Shown in pieces: positions 16,286-26,060 of a stretch of 57,501 nucleotides of DNA (within the stretch, counting starts at the first letter, position 1; each line of letters starts with the position of its first letter). The stretch lies in NCBI GenBank assembly GCA_902787185.1, contig CADAFP010000011.1:1-57501 (forward strand), written 5' to 3'. This DNA comes from an uncultured Bacteroidales bacterium (GTDB lineage: Bacteria > Bacteroidota > Bacteroidia > Bacteroidales > Muribaculaceae). Both the position numbers and the translations under genes were made by a program. A model generated the notes under the pieces. That model searched no databases and was not told where the DNA came from. It was given only the letters and a program-made list of their open reading frames with translations.

Positions 16286-18688
16286 TTATTTTTTGCGTCC
16301 GCGGGGCTTGCCTGTGCGGCCTGACTTACGGCCGGGTTTACCGACTTTACCGTCGCGGGCCTCACGGGCCTGGCGGCGGGTGCTGTTGCCACGCTGGCCG
16401 CGCTGCTGACGGCGCGAGGCGCTGCCGCCCTCGAATTGTTCACGGCGACGTTCGTCACGCGACATTTTGCCGCTGGTGCTGCGGCTGTTCTGTTCGGTGA
16501 TGGGCTCACGGTCAATGCGGTGGCTGTTGGCTGGATTCTCCTTGTCAACAAGGACAAAATCGAGCTGCTTTTTAATCAGGTCGGCACGTGCCACCTGAAT
16601 GGTGATGGGGTCACCCAGTCGATAGACACGTCCCAAACGACGGCCACGGATGCAATAGTTCTTCTCGTCGAACTCATAGAAGTCGTCATCAAGTCCGCGA
16701 ATGCCCACAAGGCCCTCGCAATGCGTCTCGTCGAGTTCCACATACAGGCCCCATTCGGTCACACCCGAAATATGACCCTTGAACACGCCACCCAGGCGCT
16801 GGCCCATGAACTCGACCTCCTTGTACTTGATAGAGGCTCGCTCGGCATTGGCGGCAAGCTGTTCCTGGGCACTCATGTGCTTGCACTGGTCTTCAAGTTT
16901 GACGGGGTCAACGCTCTTCTCGCCGGCGGCATACTTGTCCAGCAGACGGTGCACCGTCAAGTCGGGATAGCGGCGGATGGGCGAGGTGAAGTGGGTATAG
17001 TAGTCAAACGCGAGGCCATAGTGACCGATGTTGGTCGCGCTATAGATGGCCTTGGCCATCGAACGGATGGCAAGGATGGCGAGCATCTCCTCTTCGGGCT
17101 TGCCCTTGGCCTGCTCGAGCATCTTGTTGATGGACTTGTTGATGTCGCGGCCTGAACCCTTGGTGCGCACCTTGTAGCCGAAGTGGGCGGCGATGTCGGC
17201 AAAATTCTGCAGCTTATCCAAGTCGGGCTGGTCATGCACACGATAGACAAAGGCCTTGGCGGTTCTGTTCTTGGCCACCTTGCCGATGTGCTCAGCCACC
17301 TTGCAGTTGGCAAGCAGCATGAACTCCTCGATGAGTTTGTTGGCGTCTTGCGCCACATGGATATGGACGGCGGTGGGCCTGCCCTGCTCGTCGATGTCAA
17401 ACTTTTTCTCCTCGCGGTTGAAGGACACCGAGCCGCCTTCCTCAAAGCGACGACGGCGCAGCTGCTTGGCCATCTCGTTGAGCACAGCGAGTTCCTCGGC
17501 GAGGTCACCCTTGCCGGTCTCGAGGATGTGTTGTGCCTCCTCATAGGAGAAGCGCCTGTTGCTGCGTGTCACCGTGTGGCAAATCTTGTATTTCTTCACC
17601 TTTGCCTCGGCATCCATCTCCATGATGACCGAATGGGTGAGTTTGTCTTCATCGGGGCGCAACGAGCAGATGTTGTTACACAGCTTCTCAGGCAGCATGG
17701 GGATGGTGCGGTCCACCAGATAGACCGAGGTGGCGCGCTCATAGGCCTCCTTGTCGATAATGGAGCCTGGGGTCACATAGTGGCTCACGTCGGCAATGTG
17801 TACGCCGATTTCCCAGTTACCGTTCTTGAGTTTTTCGATAGACAGGGCATCGTCAAAGTCCTTGGCATCGGCGGGGTCGATGGTAAAGGTCGTCACGTCG
17901 CGCATGTCGCGGCGACGGGCAATCTCCTCGGGCGTGATGCCGTCATCCAGCGCCTCGGCGGCCTGGGTGACGTTCTCGGGATACTTGTAGGGCAACCCGA
18001 ACTCGGCAAGGATGGCATGAATCTCGGCATTGTTCTCACCGGCCACGCCCAGCACATCAACCACCTCACCGATGGGCGAGTTGGCTTCCTCGGGCCATTC
18101 CACAATCTTCACAACGGCTTTGTCGCCCGTCCGGCCTCCAGCCAGCTTGTCTAACGGGATGAAGATATCGGTGGCAAGAAACTTGCTGTCGGTGGCGAGT
18201 TGGGCAAAGTATTTCATCACCTGCAACGTGCCCACAAAGACCTGCTCCTTGCGCTCGAGGATTTTCACCACCTCGGCTTCAGGCTCCATGCCGTGACGCG
18301 CCGCGCGGATATGCACCAGCACACGGTCACCATTCAGGGCGTGCATCGAGTTGCGCTCGGCAACCATAATGGGATTGCCGTCGTCGCTGGCAGTATCCAC
18401 ACTGTTCTTGCCATTGCCGCGGCGAATGAAGATTCCCTCGGCAACCGACGAGCGGCCTGCTGCCTTGTAGCTGCCAGCCCCCACTTGCACCAGGAAGCCG
18501 TCCACGGCGAGCTGGTCGAGAATCTCCACGATGATGGCGCGCCGCTTGGGTGTGTTGGCACCCACGGCAGCCGACACCTGCTTGTAGTTGAACGACCCTT
18601 CACCCTGCTCATTGAAGAAGTTAATCACCCTGTCGTGGTATTCACGACGTTCCTGTTTCAACGATTGTAATCCGCTTTTCTTTGCCAT
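16286..18688 (-). CDS. rnr: Ribonuclease R
   Basis: An 800-residue RNase II-family 3'-5' exoribonuclease that degrades structured RNA. It has an N-terminal winged-helix region (VSAAVGANTPKRRAIIVEIL), cold-shock domains (about 65-230) and the RNB catalytic domain with DPADAKDFDDAL (about 270-281) supplying the metal-binding Asp residues. An S1 domain follows (about 630-710). The last ~65 residues are a very basic, low-complexity tail rich in Arg, Lys and Gly, as is usual for RNase R. A minus-strand TATCTTTG box lies just upstream at about 18730. Confidence 0.95.
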   Translation of the reverse strand: MAKKSGLQSLKQERREYHDRVINFFNEQGEGSFNYKQVSAAVGANTPKRRAIIVEILDQLAVDGFLVQVGAGSYKAAGRSSVAEGIFIRRGNGKNSVDTASDDGNPIMVAERNSMHALNGDRVLVHIRAARHGMEPEAEVVKILERKEQVFVGTLQVMKYFAQLATDSKFLATDIFIPLDKLAGGRTGDKAVVKIVEWPEEANSPIGEVVDVLGVAGENNAEIHAILAEFGLPYKYPENVTQAAEALDDGITPEEIARRRDMRDVTTFTIDPADAKDFDDALSIEKLKNGNWEIGVHIADVSHYVTPGSIIDKEAYERATSVYLVDRTIPMLPEKLCNNICSLRPDEDKLTHSVIMEMDAEAKVKKYKICHTVTRSNRRFSYEEAQHILETGKGDLAEELAVLNEMAKQLRRRRFEEGGSVSFNREEKKFDIDEQGRPTAVHIHVAQDANKLIEEFMLLANCKVAEHIGKVAKNRTAKAFVYRVHDQPDLDKLQNFADIAAHFGYKVRTKGSGRDINKSINKMLEQAKGKPEEEMLAILAIRSMAKAIYSATNIGHYGLAFDYYTHFTSPIRRYPDLTVHRLLDKYAAGEKSVDPVKLEDQCKHMSAQEQLAANAERASIKYKEVEFMGQRLGGVFKGHISGVTEWGLYVELDETHCEGLVGIRGLDDDFYEFDEKNYCIRGRRLGRVYRLGDPITIQVARADLIKKQLDFVLVDKENPANSHRIDREPITEQNSRSTSGKMSRDERRREQFEGGSASRRQQRGQRGNSTRRQAREARDGKVGKPGRKSGRTGKPRGRKK

Positions 18689-18874
18689 ATCTTGACCGTA
18701 TTGATGCTATTGTTCTTAGTTTAAACTACAAAGATACGGATTTTTGTACACAAAAGCCGACAAAATCAACGTTTTTCGCATTTTTTTAGATTGATATACT
18801 TGAAACCCTGCTAAAGCAAGCTATAAAAAAACTAAAACTTTATTGCTGCAACCTCGCGATTCAAGATTTTTTCC

Positions 18875-18882
18875 TATCTTTG
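18875..18882 (+). promoter_or_regulatory. -7 box in front of GH25 genes
   Basis: TATCTTTG matches the -7 consensus. It overlaps the point where the open frame could begin (a TTG at 18880), which rules that start out and supports the downstream ATGs. The interval 18689-18993 otherwise holds the divergent rnr promoter and AT-rich sequence. Confidence 0.6.
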
Positions 18883-18993
18883 CAGTCAACTTTATTTAAA
18901 ATTGGCATCACCTTAGCAGCAAAAGGATATCCTCTTTGTCCTGTTTTCGGTATGCGCAATTTCCCCGGAATACCACAATTAGCAATGGATTTA

Positions 18994-20574
18994 ATGGTTA
19001 CACGCAAGACATCTATCATATCTATCACCCTGTTGATTATCGCAGTGTTTGTCTTCATGCCCTGCATGGACTTGCACGCCCAGTCAACAGCCACCGACAT
19101 CAACAAACCCACGCGCGAGCGCGTGAAGAACAAGAAGGACACGCAGCAGGAGGTGAAACAGGAGGCCACCCCTGCCAAGAAGCAGGAGGCCACCCCCGCC
19201 AAGAAGCAAGAGACCACACCTGCCAAGAAGCAGGAAGCCGCGAAGCCCGCCGAGAAACAGGACAACGCGAAGCCCACAACCGACTCCACAGCCAAGGCTG
19301 CCGCCGAAAAGCCCAAGGTGAGAAAAACCACCAATACCGAGACCACCGACTTTGACGGCATCGACGTGTCAAAGTACCAAGGCCGCATCAACTGGGAAGA
19401 GCTCAAGAAGAATCCCAAGATCAAGTTCGTCTATATCAAGGCCACCGAGGGCAGCGACTATATTGATCCGACCTACATGGAAAACATCCGTAACGCTCGT
19501 AGGCACGGTTTCAAGGTCGGCAGTTATCACTTCCTGTCCACCCGTTCGAGTGTGGTCACACAGTTCGTCAACTTCGCTCGCACCGTAAAGCGCGACGAGC
19601 AAGACTTGCTGCCCGTCATTGATGTCGAGAAACTCAAACCATGGACTTCACAGCAGCTCAGGGACAGCCTCAAGGTCTTTGCCGACCTGGTCGAGGATTA
19701 TTATGGCTGCAAGCCCCTCATCTACACCAGCGAGAAATTCTTCACGACCAACTTGGGACGCGCCTTTGCCGACTATCCCTTGTTCATCGCCAAGTACAGC
19801 TCGGTTGCCCCCAACATCGGCTATAAATGGATTATCTGGCAATTTGCCGACAATGGCCTGTTCAAGGGCCCCGTCAAGGGTAACTATGGCGAAGTGGACC
19901 TGAGCCGCTTCAGCAAGGGATGCGGCATCAACGACATCATTTACAAGCCCGCCAAGGGGAAACCCAAAATCAGCGTCAAGGATGCCGTGGACAAGAACAA
20001 GGAGAAACCCACCACCGTCAACCTGACCGAGCAACAACAGCAAAACAAGGCAAAAGAGACCCCAAAAGTCTCAGCAAAGCAGCAGAAAGAGGAAGAACAG
20101 AAAAAAGCCGAAAAAGCCAAGCGCGCCAGTGAACGCGAGAAACGCTTAGCCGAGGAAGAAGCCAAGAAAAAAGCTAAAGAAAAAGCCGAGGCCGAGAAGA
20201 AAGCTAAGGCCAAAGCCGAACAGGAAAAGCGCGAGAAAGCCCGCGAAAAAGAGCGCCAGCAGGCCAAAGAGCAAAAAGCTAAAAAAGAAGCCGAGATAAA
20301 GGCTAAACAGCGCGAAGCCGCCGAGCAGAAAGCCAAAGCCGAACAAAAGGCTAAGGAAGAAGCCGAGGCCAAGGCTAAACGCAAAGCAGCCGCCCAAAAG
20401 GCTAAGCAGGAAAAGAGCCAGCGCAATGCCAACAGCAAGCAGAACAAGAGCAAGAGTTCCAACCTGCTGGGCTCGTCATCCACCAGTATGTCTAAGGCAC
20501 TGCAGGGCGACAGCATCCGCAACGCCCAGTACAAAGGCCGCAAAATCAACAAAAGCTCGGCTGACAATGATTAA
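18994..20574 (+). CDS. GH25 lysozyme-like protein with long charged coiled-coil tail
   Basis: The start at 18994 (or the ATG at 18985) gives about 526 residues. An N-terminal membrane segment or signal (SIISITLLIIAVFVFMPCM) is followed by a Lys/Pro/Ala-rich stretch with a repeated KKQEATPA unit. The GH25 muramidase domain (about 115-310) has FDGIDVSKYQG, VYIKATEGSDY and LLPVIDVEKL carrying the acidic active-site residues. The C-terminal ~190 residues are almost only Lys, Ala, Glu, Arg and Gln, predicting a long helical, TolA-like rod. It probably cleaves peptidoglycan in the periplasm. It is translationally coupled to the next GH25 gene, with an 8-base overlap. Confidence 0.85.
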   Translation: MVTRKTSIISITLLIIAVFVFMPCMDLHAQSTATDINKPTRERVKNKKDTQQEVKQEATPAKKQEATPAKKQETTPAKKQEAAKPAEKQDNAKPTTDSTAKAAAEKPKVRKTTNTETTDFDGIDVSKYQGRINWEELKKNPKIKFVYIKATEGSDYIDPTYMENIRNARRHGFKVGSYHFLSTRSSVVTQFVNFARTVKRDEQDLLPVIDVEKLKPWTSQQLRDSLKVFADLVEDYYGCKPLIYTSEKFFTTNLGRAFADYPLFIAKYSSVAPNIGYKWIIWQFADNGLFKGPVKGNYGEVDLSRFSKGCGINDIIYKPAKGKPKISVKDAVDKNKEKPTTVNLTEQQQQNKAKETPKVSAKQQKEEEQKKAEKAKRASEREKRLAEEEAKKKAKEKAEAEKKAKAKAEQEKREKAREKERQQAKEQKAKKEAEIKAKQREAAEQKAKAEQKAKEEAEAKAKRKAAAQKAKQEKSQRNANSKQNKSKSSNLLGSSSTSMSKALQGDSIRNAQYKGRKINKSSADND

Positions 20575-21316
20575 GTGGCAACATAGCACACCAGCACGAC
20601 CGCTACGGTCTGCCCTACTGCTGACTATGGTCATGGTGTTGCTATGGTCCTGTGACAACAGCAATCAACGGCGCATCGACGACGTGATTCGCCACATGCC
20701 ATCCCGAGATGCCGAAGCCCCCTACGACGGCATCGACATATCCAGCTACCAGGGATACATCGACTGGAACAAGGTGAGCAGCGACAAGAACATCCGCTTT
20801 GTTTACATCAAAGCCACCGAGGGCGCCACCTACCGCTCGACGCACTATGCCCACAACCTGTCTCAGGCACGCCGTAACGGCATGCTCGTGGGCAGCTACC
20901 ATTACCTCACCTCGTCCTCGTCCATCGATGAGCAGTTCCAGAATTTCTCATCCTTTGCCCTCAAGTCGGTGCAAGACCTGGTGCCCATGCTCGACGTGGA
21001 GGTGCGCGGCACGTGGTCACGCAGTCAACTCATCGACAGCGTGGACAAGTTCTGCCAACTTGTCCAGCGCCTCTATGGTGTGCAGCCCATGATTTACAGC
21101 ACGATGGAGTTTTACAACAAGAATCTAACCCCACATTTCAACAAGCACCTCCTCTACATCGGGCGTTACTCCAAGGAACCACCCGAAATCAACTGGGAAG
21201 GCAAATACACCATCTGGCAGTTCAGCGAGACGGGTATCATCCCAGGCATCGATGCCTATGTGGACCTGTGCCATTTCCACAAGGACACCTGGCTCCAGGA
21301 CATCATCCTACATTAA
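20567..21316 (+). CDS. GH25 lysozyme-like lipoprotein
   Basis: The ATG at 20567 overlaps the stop of the previous gene and gives 249 residues. The open frame extends further upstream, but only as antisense-like sequence within the K-rich tail. The N-terminus has a lipoprotein signal (LLLTMVMVLLWSC, acylated Cys predicted). The GH25 domain shows YDGIDISSYQGYIDW, VYIKATEGATY and LVPMLDVEV, paralogous to the preceding protein. A peptidoglycan muramidase anchored in a membrane is the family-based expectation. The pair probably arose by tandem duplication, with only the first gene gaining the charged tail. Confidence 0.88.
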   Translation: MIKWQHSTPARPLRSALLLTMVMVLLWSCDNSNQRRIDDVIRHMPSRDAEAPYDGIDISSYQGYIDWNKVSSDKNIRFVYIKATEGATYRSTHYAHNLSQARRNGMLVGSYHYLTSSSSIDEQFQNFSSFALKSVQDLVPMLDVEVRGTWSRSQLIDSVDKFCQLVQRLYGVQPMIYSTMEFYNKNLTPHFNKHLLYIGRYSKEPPEINWEGKYTIWQFSETGIIPGIDAYVDLCHFHKDTWLQDIILH

Positions 21317-21332
21317 TTGATTGAGGCGTCAG

Positions 21333-22601
21333 CTATTGCCTGGCGTCTGATTGTCCCTTGGGGATAACAGTTTCCCACAGGTAGAGTTTGTCGCTCGGAC
21401 GGATTTTCTCGGCGACGGCAATAGAGAAGTGTTCGCCCTTGACGGTTTTCTCCACGGGCTTCAGATCCACACGGATTTCCTCGATGGTCAAGGGGATAGC
21501 ACCCGTGGTGGGACCGATAATCCATGCCTCGTCGCCCACGTGCAGTTCGCCTGCCTCCATGAGAAACTCGGCAACGCCCAACTTGCTGTAATAGCGGATG
21601 CCCTTGGCGACATATTTTTTGACCCTGGTGGCACTGGAACCATATTTGGACGACCACTCGCCCAGACGCTGCCCCATGTAATAGCCGTCCCAAAAGCCGC
21701 GGTTGAACACCTTGGCCAAACGCTCGTTCCACTGGTCGATGCGTTCCTCGCTGTAGGTTCCGTCGCATATCGCCTGCAACGCCTCGTCATAACAGCCGAT
21801 GACTGTGCGCACATATTCGGGTCCTCGCGCCCTACCCTCGACCTTGAACACAGTGACGCCGGCATCCACCATCTTGTTGAGGAAGTGGATGGTCTTCAAG
21901 TCCTTGGGCGACATGATATATTTGTTCTCGATGGCCAGTTCGTCACCGTTCTCTCGGTCGGTGACGATGTAGCCGCGACGGCAAATCTGGCGGCACGCGC
22001 CGCGGTTGGCACTGGTATTCTCCTGGTGCAGGCTCATGTAACACTTGCCACTCACCGCCATGCACAGGGCACCATGGCAGAACATCTCCAGCCTGACCCG
22101 GTCGCCGTGAGGGCCGCGGACGTCATTTTCCTCGATGAACGCGCTGATTTTCTTGACCTGCTCCAGATTCAACTCGCGGGCGAGCACCATGACATCGGCC
22201 CACTGGCTGTAATAGCGCACCGCCTCACTGTTGCTCACGTTGACCTGGGTGGAGATGTGCACCTCCACACCGATGCTGCGGGCAAACAGGATGGTCGCCA
22301 TGTCGCTGGCGATGATGGCGCTCACCTGGGCATCGCGGGCCGCAGTGACAATCTGGCGCATGTAGTCCATGTCCTCGTCATAGACGATGGTGTTCACCGT
22401 CAGGTAGCTCTTCATGCCGTGCTCATGGCACCACTGGGCGATGGTGTGCAGGTCATCGAGCGTGAAGTTGACGCTGGAACGCGAACGCATGTTCAGTCCC
22501 TCGATGCCAAAGTAAATGGCGTCGGCACCGCCTTGCTGGGCGGCATATAGTGATTCCCAAGACCCCACAGGAGCCATAATCTCAAAATCCTTGCGATTCA
22601 T
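21333..22601 (-). CDS. U32 peptidase-family protein (TrhP-like)
   Basis: A 422-residue member of the U32 family. The N-terminal barrel starts FEIMAPVGSWESLYAAQQGGADAIYFG-like and contains the U32 signature (LEMFCHGALCMAVSGKCYMS, then RGACRQICRR) with the Cys residues expected to bind an Fe-S cluster. Bacterial U32 relatives such as TrhP (YegQ) take part in 5-hydroxyuridine formation on tRNA rather than proteolysis; which subgroup this belongs to cannot be settled by eye. The left inverted repeat of the GxxExxY cassette ends 17 bases upstream of its start codon, so its promoter lies in or beyond that repeat. Confidence 0.88.
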   Translation of the reverse strand: MNRKDFEIMAPVGSWESLYAAQQGGADAIYFGIEGLNMRSRSSVNFTLDDLHTIAQWCHEHGMKSYLTVNTIVYDEDMDYMRQIVTAARDAQVSAIIASDMATILFARSIGVEVHISTQVNVSNSEAVRYYSQWADVMVLARELNLEQVKKISAFIEENDVRGPHGDRVRLEMFCHGALCMAVSGKCYMSLHQENTSANRGACRQICRRGYIVTDRENGDELAIENKYIMSPKDLKTIHFLNKMVDAGVTVFKVEGRARGPEYVRTVIGCYDEALQAICDGTYSEERIDQWNERLAKVFNRGFWDGYYMGQRLGEWSSKYGSSATRVKKYVAKGIRYYSKLGVAEFLMEAGELHVGDEAWIIGPTTGAIPLTIEEIRVDLKPVEKTVKGEHFSIAVAEKIRPSDKLYLWETVIPKGQSDARQ

Positions 22602-22618
22602 TGTCTTATCTCATTTTT

Positions 22619-22661
22619 AAACTACGAATTACGCTAATTATACTAATTGGCATCCGCATTC
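22619..22661. repeat. 43-bp terminal inverted repeat, left (GxxExxY cassette)
   Basis: This 43-bp sequence runs from AAACTACGAATTAC to GGCATCCGCATTC. Its reverse complement matches 23134-23176 at 39 of 43 positions with no gaps, and weaker similarity continues inward for about 20 bp. The outer word AAACTACGAATTACG also ends the repeats bounding the restriction island. Confidence 0.9.
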
Positions 22662-22714
22662 ATATTCTTTCTAATTTCACGAATTGACATTCATATATAG
22701 TTAATAAAAGAAAG

Positions 22715-23113
22715 CTATTCATGTGCTGTTTTATTGATATTGCAGAAACGTTCCGTTTTTAGACTGGTTTCGCCAAAATTAGCAAGGATACCCAATTCAT
22801 AGCCTGTCGCTTTCAGGTAATTGATAATTTGGGCTTTTTCAACATCAGATAACTTACTAATGGCTTTCAATTCGACAATAATCTTGCCGTAGCACACAAA
22901 ATCAGCGATATACTCTTGCTGTAAAGGAGTACCTCTATAATAAATCTTCAAATTGACCTCCCTTTGAAACGGAATTTCCTCAGCAATGAATTCGCGCTCT
23001 AAAGCTTCCTGGTAAACTTTCTCCAAAAATCCGCACCCCAACTCACGATGAACTCTCATCATGCAACCAATAATATTATATGACTCGCTCGGATAAATGA
23101 TCATCGTGTTCAT
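22715..23113 (-). CDS. GxxExxY family protein (PD-(D/E)xK fold)
   Basis: A 132-residue protein (129 if started at the ATG at 23104) with the family-naming motif GCGFLEKVYQEAL. The downstream pattern DFVCYGKIIVELKAI supplies Asp and E-L-K, the likely PD-(D/E)xK metal site, followed by QIINYLKATGYELGILANFG. The family is widespread and often multicopy, with no established function. The gene is AT-rich and is the only gene between two 43-bp inverted repeats, so it looks like a compact self-contained cassette inserted between the U32 gene and mutS. Confidence 0.9.
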   Translation of the reverse strand: MNTMIIYPSESYNIIGCMMRVHRELGCGFLEKVYQEALEREFIAEEIPFQREVNLKIYYRGTPLQQEYIADFVCYGKIIVELKAISKLSDVEKAQIINYLKATGYELGILANFGETSLKTERFCNINKTAHE

Positions 23114-23133
23114 TAGTCAAATTCGTTATAATT

Positions 23134-23176
23134 GAATGCGGATGCCAATCAGTTTAATTTGTGTAATTCGTAGTTT
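23134..23176. repeat. 43-bp terminal inverted repeat, right (GxxExxY cassette)
   Basis: Inverted partner of 22619-22661 (39/43 identical). It ends with GTAATTCGTAGTTT only 8 bases before the mutS stop codon. No convincing target-site duplication is seen outside the pair. Confidence 0.9.
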
Positions 23177-23184
23177 TTTAAAAT

Positions 23185-25806
23185 TTATCGTTGTTTCTTG
23201 CCGGTGAGGATGCCCTTGATGTCGTAGAGTTTGTTCAGGGCCTCCATGGGCGTGAGGTTGTTGATGTCGATGGTGAGGATTTCGTCGCGGATTTGACTCA
23301 GCACGGGGTCATCAAGCTGGAAGATGGACAGCTGATAGCCCGAGCGGCTGCTGGCGACGTCACCCAGGTCCTTGGTCAGGGCCGTGTCGTTGCGGTTGTT
23401 GGTCTCCAGCTGCTTGAGCACCTCGTTGGCGCGTGCGACGATGGTGGGCGGCATGCCGGCGAGTTTGGCGACGTGGATACCGAAGCTGTGCTCGCTGCCA
23501 CCCTTGACCAGCTGACGCACAAACACCACCTTGCCGTTGATTTCCTTCACACTCACGTTATAGTTCACGATGCGCTTGAAGGACTTCTCCATCTCGTTCA
23601 ACTCATGGTAATGGGTGGCAAACAGTGTCTTGGGCCTGGTGGCGTGCTCATGGATGTGCTCAACGATGCTCCAGGCAATGGAAATACCATCGTAGGTGCT
23701 CGTGCCACGGCCCAACTCGTCGAACAGGATAAGGCTCCTTTGACTCATGTTGTTGAGGATGGCGGCGGCCTCGGTCATCTCGACCATAAAGGTGGATTCG
23801 CCCAACGAGATGTTGTCGCTGGCACCCACACGGGTAAAAATCTTGTCCACGATGCCGATGCGCGCCTGCTGGGCCGGAACGAAGCTGCCCATCTGCGCCA
23901 TCAGGGTGATGAGCGCCGTTTGTCGCAGCAGTGCCGACTTACCCGCCATGTTGGGACCGGTGATGATGATGATCTGCTGGTCGTCGTTGCTCAGGCGAAT
24001 GCTGTTGGGCACATAGGTCTCGCCCGGCGGCAGCTGGCACTCGATGACGGGGTGTCGGCCCATGGCGATGTCGATGTCCAGGCTGTCGTCGAGCACGGGA
24101 CGGTTATAGCGATTCTCCATCGCCACACGTGTGAGTGCGTTCAGGCAGTCGAGCTGTGCGATGATGGCGCTATCGTTCTGGATGGCGGGGATATACTCTG
24201 TCACGGCGGTCACCAGTTCGTTGAACAGGCGGCTCTCGATGATGAGGATTTTCTCCTCGGCACCCAGAATCTTTTCCTCATATTCCTTGAGTTCCTGCGT
24301 CACATAGCGCTCGGCGTTGACCAGCGTCTGCTTGCGTATCCACTCCTCAGGCACCTTGTCCTTGTGGGTGTTGCGCACCTCGATATAGTAGCCGAACACG
24401 TTATTATATGATATCTTCAGGCTCGGGATGCCCGTTTGGTCGCTCAACGAGCGTTGCATGGCAATCAAGTAATCCTTGCCACTGCTCGAGATGTCGCGCA
24501 ATTCGTCAAGTTGCTCGTCCACGCCGCGGCAGATGACGTTGCCACGGTTGGTCTGATTGGGGGCATCAGGGTTAATCTCCCGCTCGATGCGGTCACGAAT
24601 GAGGGCGCAGGGATTCAACTGCTCGCCCAGGCTGCGCAACACCTCACACGACGACTGTTCGCAGTATTGCTTCATCGGCTCGATGGCCTGCAGGGCGCTC
24701 TTGAGCTGGACGAGCTCACGCGGCGTGATGCGTCCCACGGCGGCCTTTGACGTCAGGCGCTCCAGATCCCCTATCAGTTCCAGGCGCTCCCTCACCATAT
24801 CGCGCCCGTCGGGGTCACGCATGAAGTGCTCCACCACGTCGAGTCGGCGGTTGATGGCCTTGACGTCCTGCAGCGGGAACAGCACCCAGCGGCGCATCAT
24901 GCGGCCACCCATCGGCGAGATGGTGCGGTCGATGACGTCGAGCAGCGACTTGCCGTCGTCACTCATGGGGGCCACCAGCTCCAGGTTGCGGATGGTGAAC
25001 TTGTCGAGGCGTACATAGCGCTCAGCCTCGATGCGCGACAAGTGGGTGATGTGGCCCAACTGGGTGTGCTGGGTGATATCGAGGTAGTGCAGGATGGCAC
25101 CGCTGGCGATAATGGCGTTGTCCATGGCCGTGATGCCGAAGCCCTTGAGGTTCTGCGTCTCGAAATGCTTCAACAGGCGGTCGTTGGCCGAATCAAAGGT
25201 GAACACCCAGTCCTCCAGCTCAAACGTCAGGTAGCGCGACGAGAAGGTAGCGGCAAAGCGCTGACGGTTGCTGCGCTCGATGAGCACCTCCTTGGGCGAA
25301 AAATTGACCAACAGTTTATCGACATACTCCTCATTGCCCTCGGCGGTGAGAAATTCACCCGTGCTGATGTCGAGGAACGACACGCCCATCATCTTCTTGC
25401 CGAAGTGTACCGCCGCGAGCCAGTTGTTCTCCTTGCGGTCGAGCATCGTGCCGCCCACCACCACGCCAGGCGTCACCAGTTCGGTGATGCCGCGTTTCAC
25501 GAGCTTTTTGGTCAGCTTGGGGTCCTCCAGTTGGTCGCAGATGGCGACACGCTTGCCCGCGCGCACCAGCTTGGGCAGGTAGGTGTCCAGCGCATGGTGG
25601 GGGAAACCCGCCATCTCGGTCGCTGCCGCCGCTCCGTTGCTACGACGCGTCAGCGTGATGCCCAAGATTTCACTCGCCGTCACCGCATCCTCCAGATAGG
25701 TTTCATAGAAGTCTCCCACACGGAACAGCAGCACAGCGTCGGGATGCTTAGCCTTCATCTCGACAAACTGCTTCATCATCGGCGTATTCAACGGGTCCTT
25801 TGCCAT
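23185..25806 (-). CDS. mutS: DNA mismatch repair protein MutS
   Basis: An 873-residue mismatch-recognition ATPase. The N-terminal mismatch-binding domain ([20 protein letters not shown], then [10 protein letters not shown]) carries the conserved Phe-x-Glu region. The connector, lever and clamp domains are followed by the ATPase with Walker [15 protein letters not shown] (about 616-629), then [11 protein letters not shown] and [11 protein letters not shown]. It starts at the ATG at 25806. Both flanks are accessory DNA: the GxxExxY cassette abuts its 3' end and the restriction island's left repeat reaches its promoter. The gene itself is intact. Confidence 0.97.
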   Translation of the reverse strand: MAKDPLNTPMMKQFVEMKAKHPDAVLLFRVGDFYETYLEDAVTASEILGITLTRRSNGAAAATEMAGFPHHALDTYLPKLVRAGKRVAICDQLEDPKLTKKLVKRGITELVTPGVVVGGTMLDRKENNWLAAVHFGKKMMGVSFLDISTGEFLTAEGNEEYVDKLLVNFSPKEVLIERSNRQRFAATFSSRYLTFELEDWVFTFDSANDRLLKHFETQNLKGFGITAMDNAIIASGAILHYLDITQHTQLGHITHLSRIEAERYVRLDKFTIRNLELVAPMSDDGKSLLDVIDRTISPMGGRMMRRWVLFPLQDVKAINRRLDVVEHFMRDPDGRDMVRERLELIGDLERLTSKAAVGRITPRELVQLKSALQAIEPMKQYCEQSSCEVLRSLGEQLNPCALIRDRIEREINPDAPNQTNRGNVICRGVDEQLDELRDISSSGKDYLIAMQRSLSDQTGIPSLKISYNNVFGYYIEVRNTHKDKVPEEWIRKQTLVNAERYVTQELKEYEEKILGAEEKILIIESRLFNELVTAVTEYIPAIQNDSAIIAQLDCLNALTRVAMENRYNRPVLDDSLDIDIAMGRHPVIECQLPPGETYVPNSIRLSNDDQQIIIITGPNMAGKSALLRQTALITLMAQMGSFVPAQQARIGIVDKIFTRVGASDNISLGESTFMVEMTEAAAILNNMSQRSLILFDELGRGTSTYDGISIAWSIVEHIHEHATRPKTLFATHYHELNEMEKSFKRIVNYNVSVKEINGKVVFVRQLVKGGSEHSFGIHVAKLAGMPPTIVARANEVLKQLETNNRNDTALTKDLGDVASSRSGYQLSIFQLDDPVLSQIRDEILTIDINNLTPMEALNKLYDIKGILTGKKQR

Positions 25807-25834
25807 CGCTCACAAATCTTTATAAATCGAACTA

Positions 25835-26006
25835 CAAAGGTACAACATTTTTTTCAAACTACGAATTACGCCAATTCAACTACTTGAAAGCCTAACGTCT
25901 TTAAACAATAACAATAGCATCCGCTCTTTCTTATTTCTGTCGGCGAATTATGCGGATTAATCGAATGACTGCCGCACTAATCCCTAATCAGCAGCGCCAG
26001 CTGCTC
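25835..26006. repeat. Left inverted repeat of the restriction island (about 150-170 bp)
   Basis: Its reverse complement aligns with 32655-32849. Shared blocks include GAAAAAAA next to TAGTTT, GCGTAATTCGTAGTTT, TTTAAAGACGTT, GCGGATGCTATTG, CCGCATAATTCGCCGACAGA and GCAGCTG-x-CGCTGCT. Similarity is roughly 80 percent by eye, with a ~16-bp gap. The outermost part includes a minus-strand TACCTTTG box at 25835-25842 that fits the mutS promoter. Confidence 0.85.
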
Positions 26007-26060
26007 CATTAAAAAATGACCGCCGTCTCGTAAAGAAAGAAAAGCCTTCACACTAAGTCG

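Noticed and set aside
18880-18993. Longer N-terminus for the first GH25 protein starting at TTG 18880
   Set aside because: The start would overlap the TATCTTTG promoter box, and the added 38 residues spoil the signal peptide.
18994-21316. GH25 pair as a phage lysis cassette
   Set aside because: No holin or phage structural gene nearby; both proteins have export or lipoprotein signals typical of cellular envelope enzymes.
22600-23185. Target-site duplication outside the GxxExxY cassette
   Set aside because: The flanks share only short A/T runs that cannot be separated from chance.
23191-25887. Long plus-strand frames opposite mutS
   Set aside because: Mirror-image frames of mutS with no recognisable motifs; mutS itself is intact.
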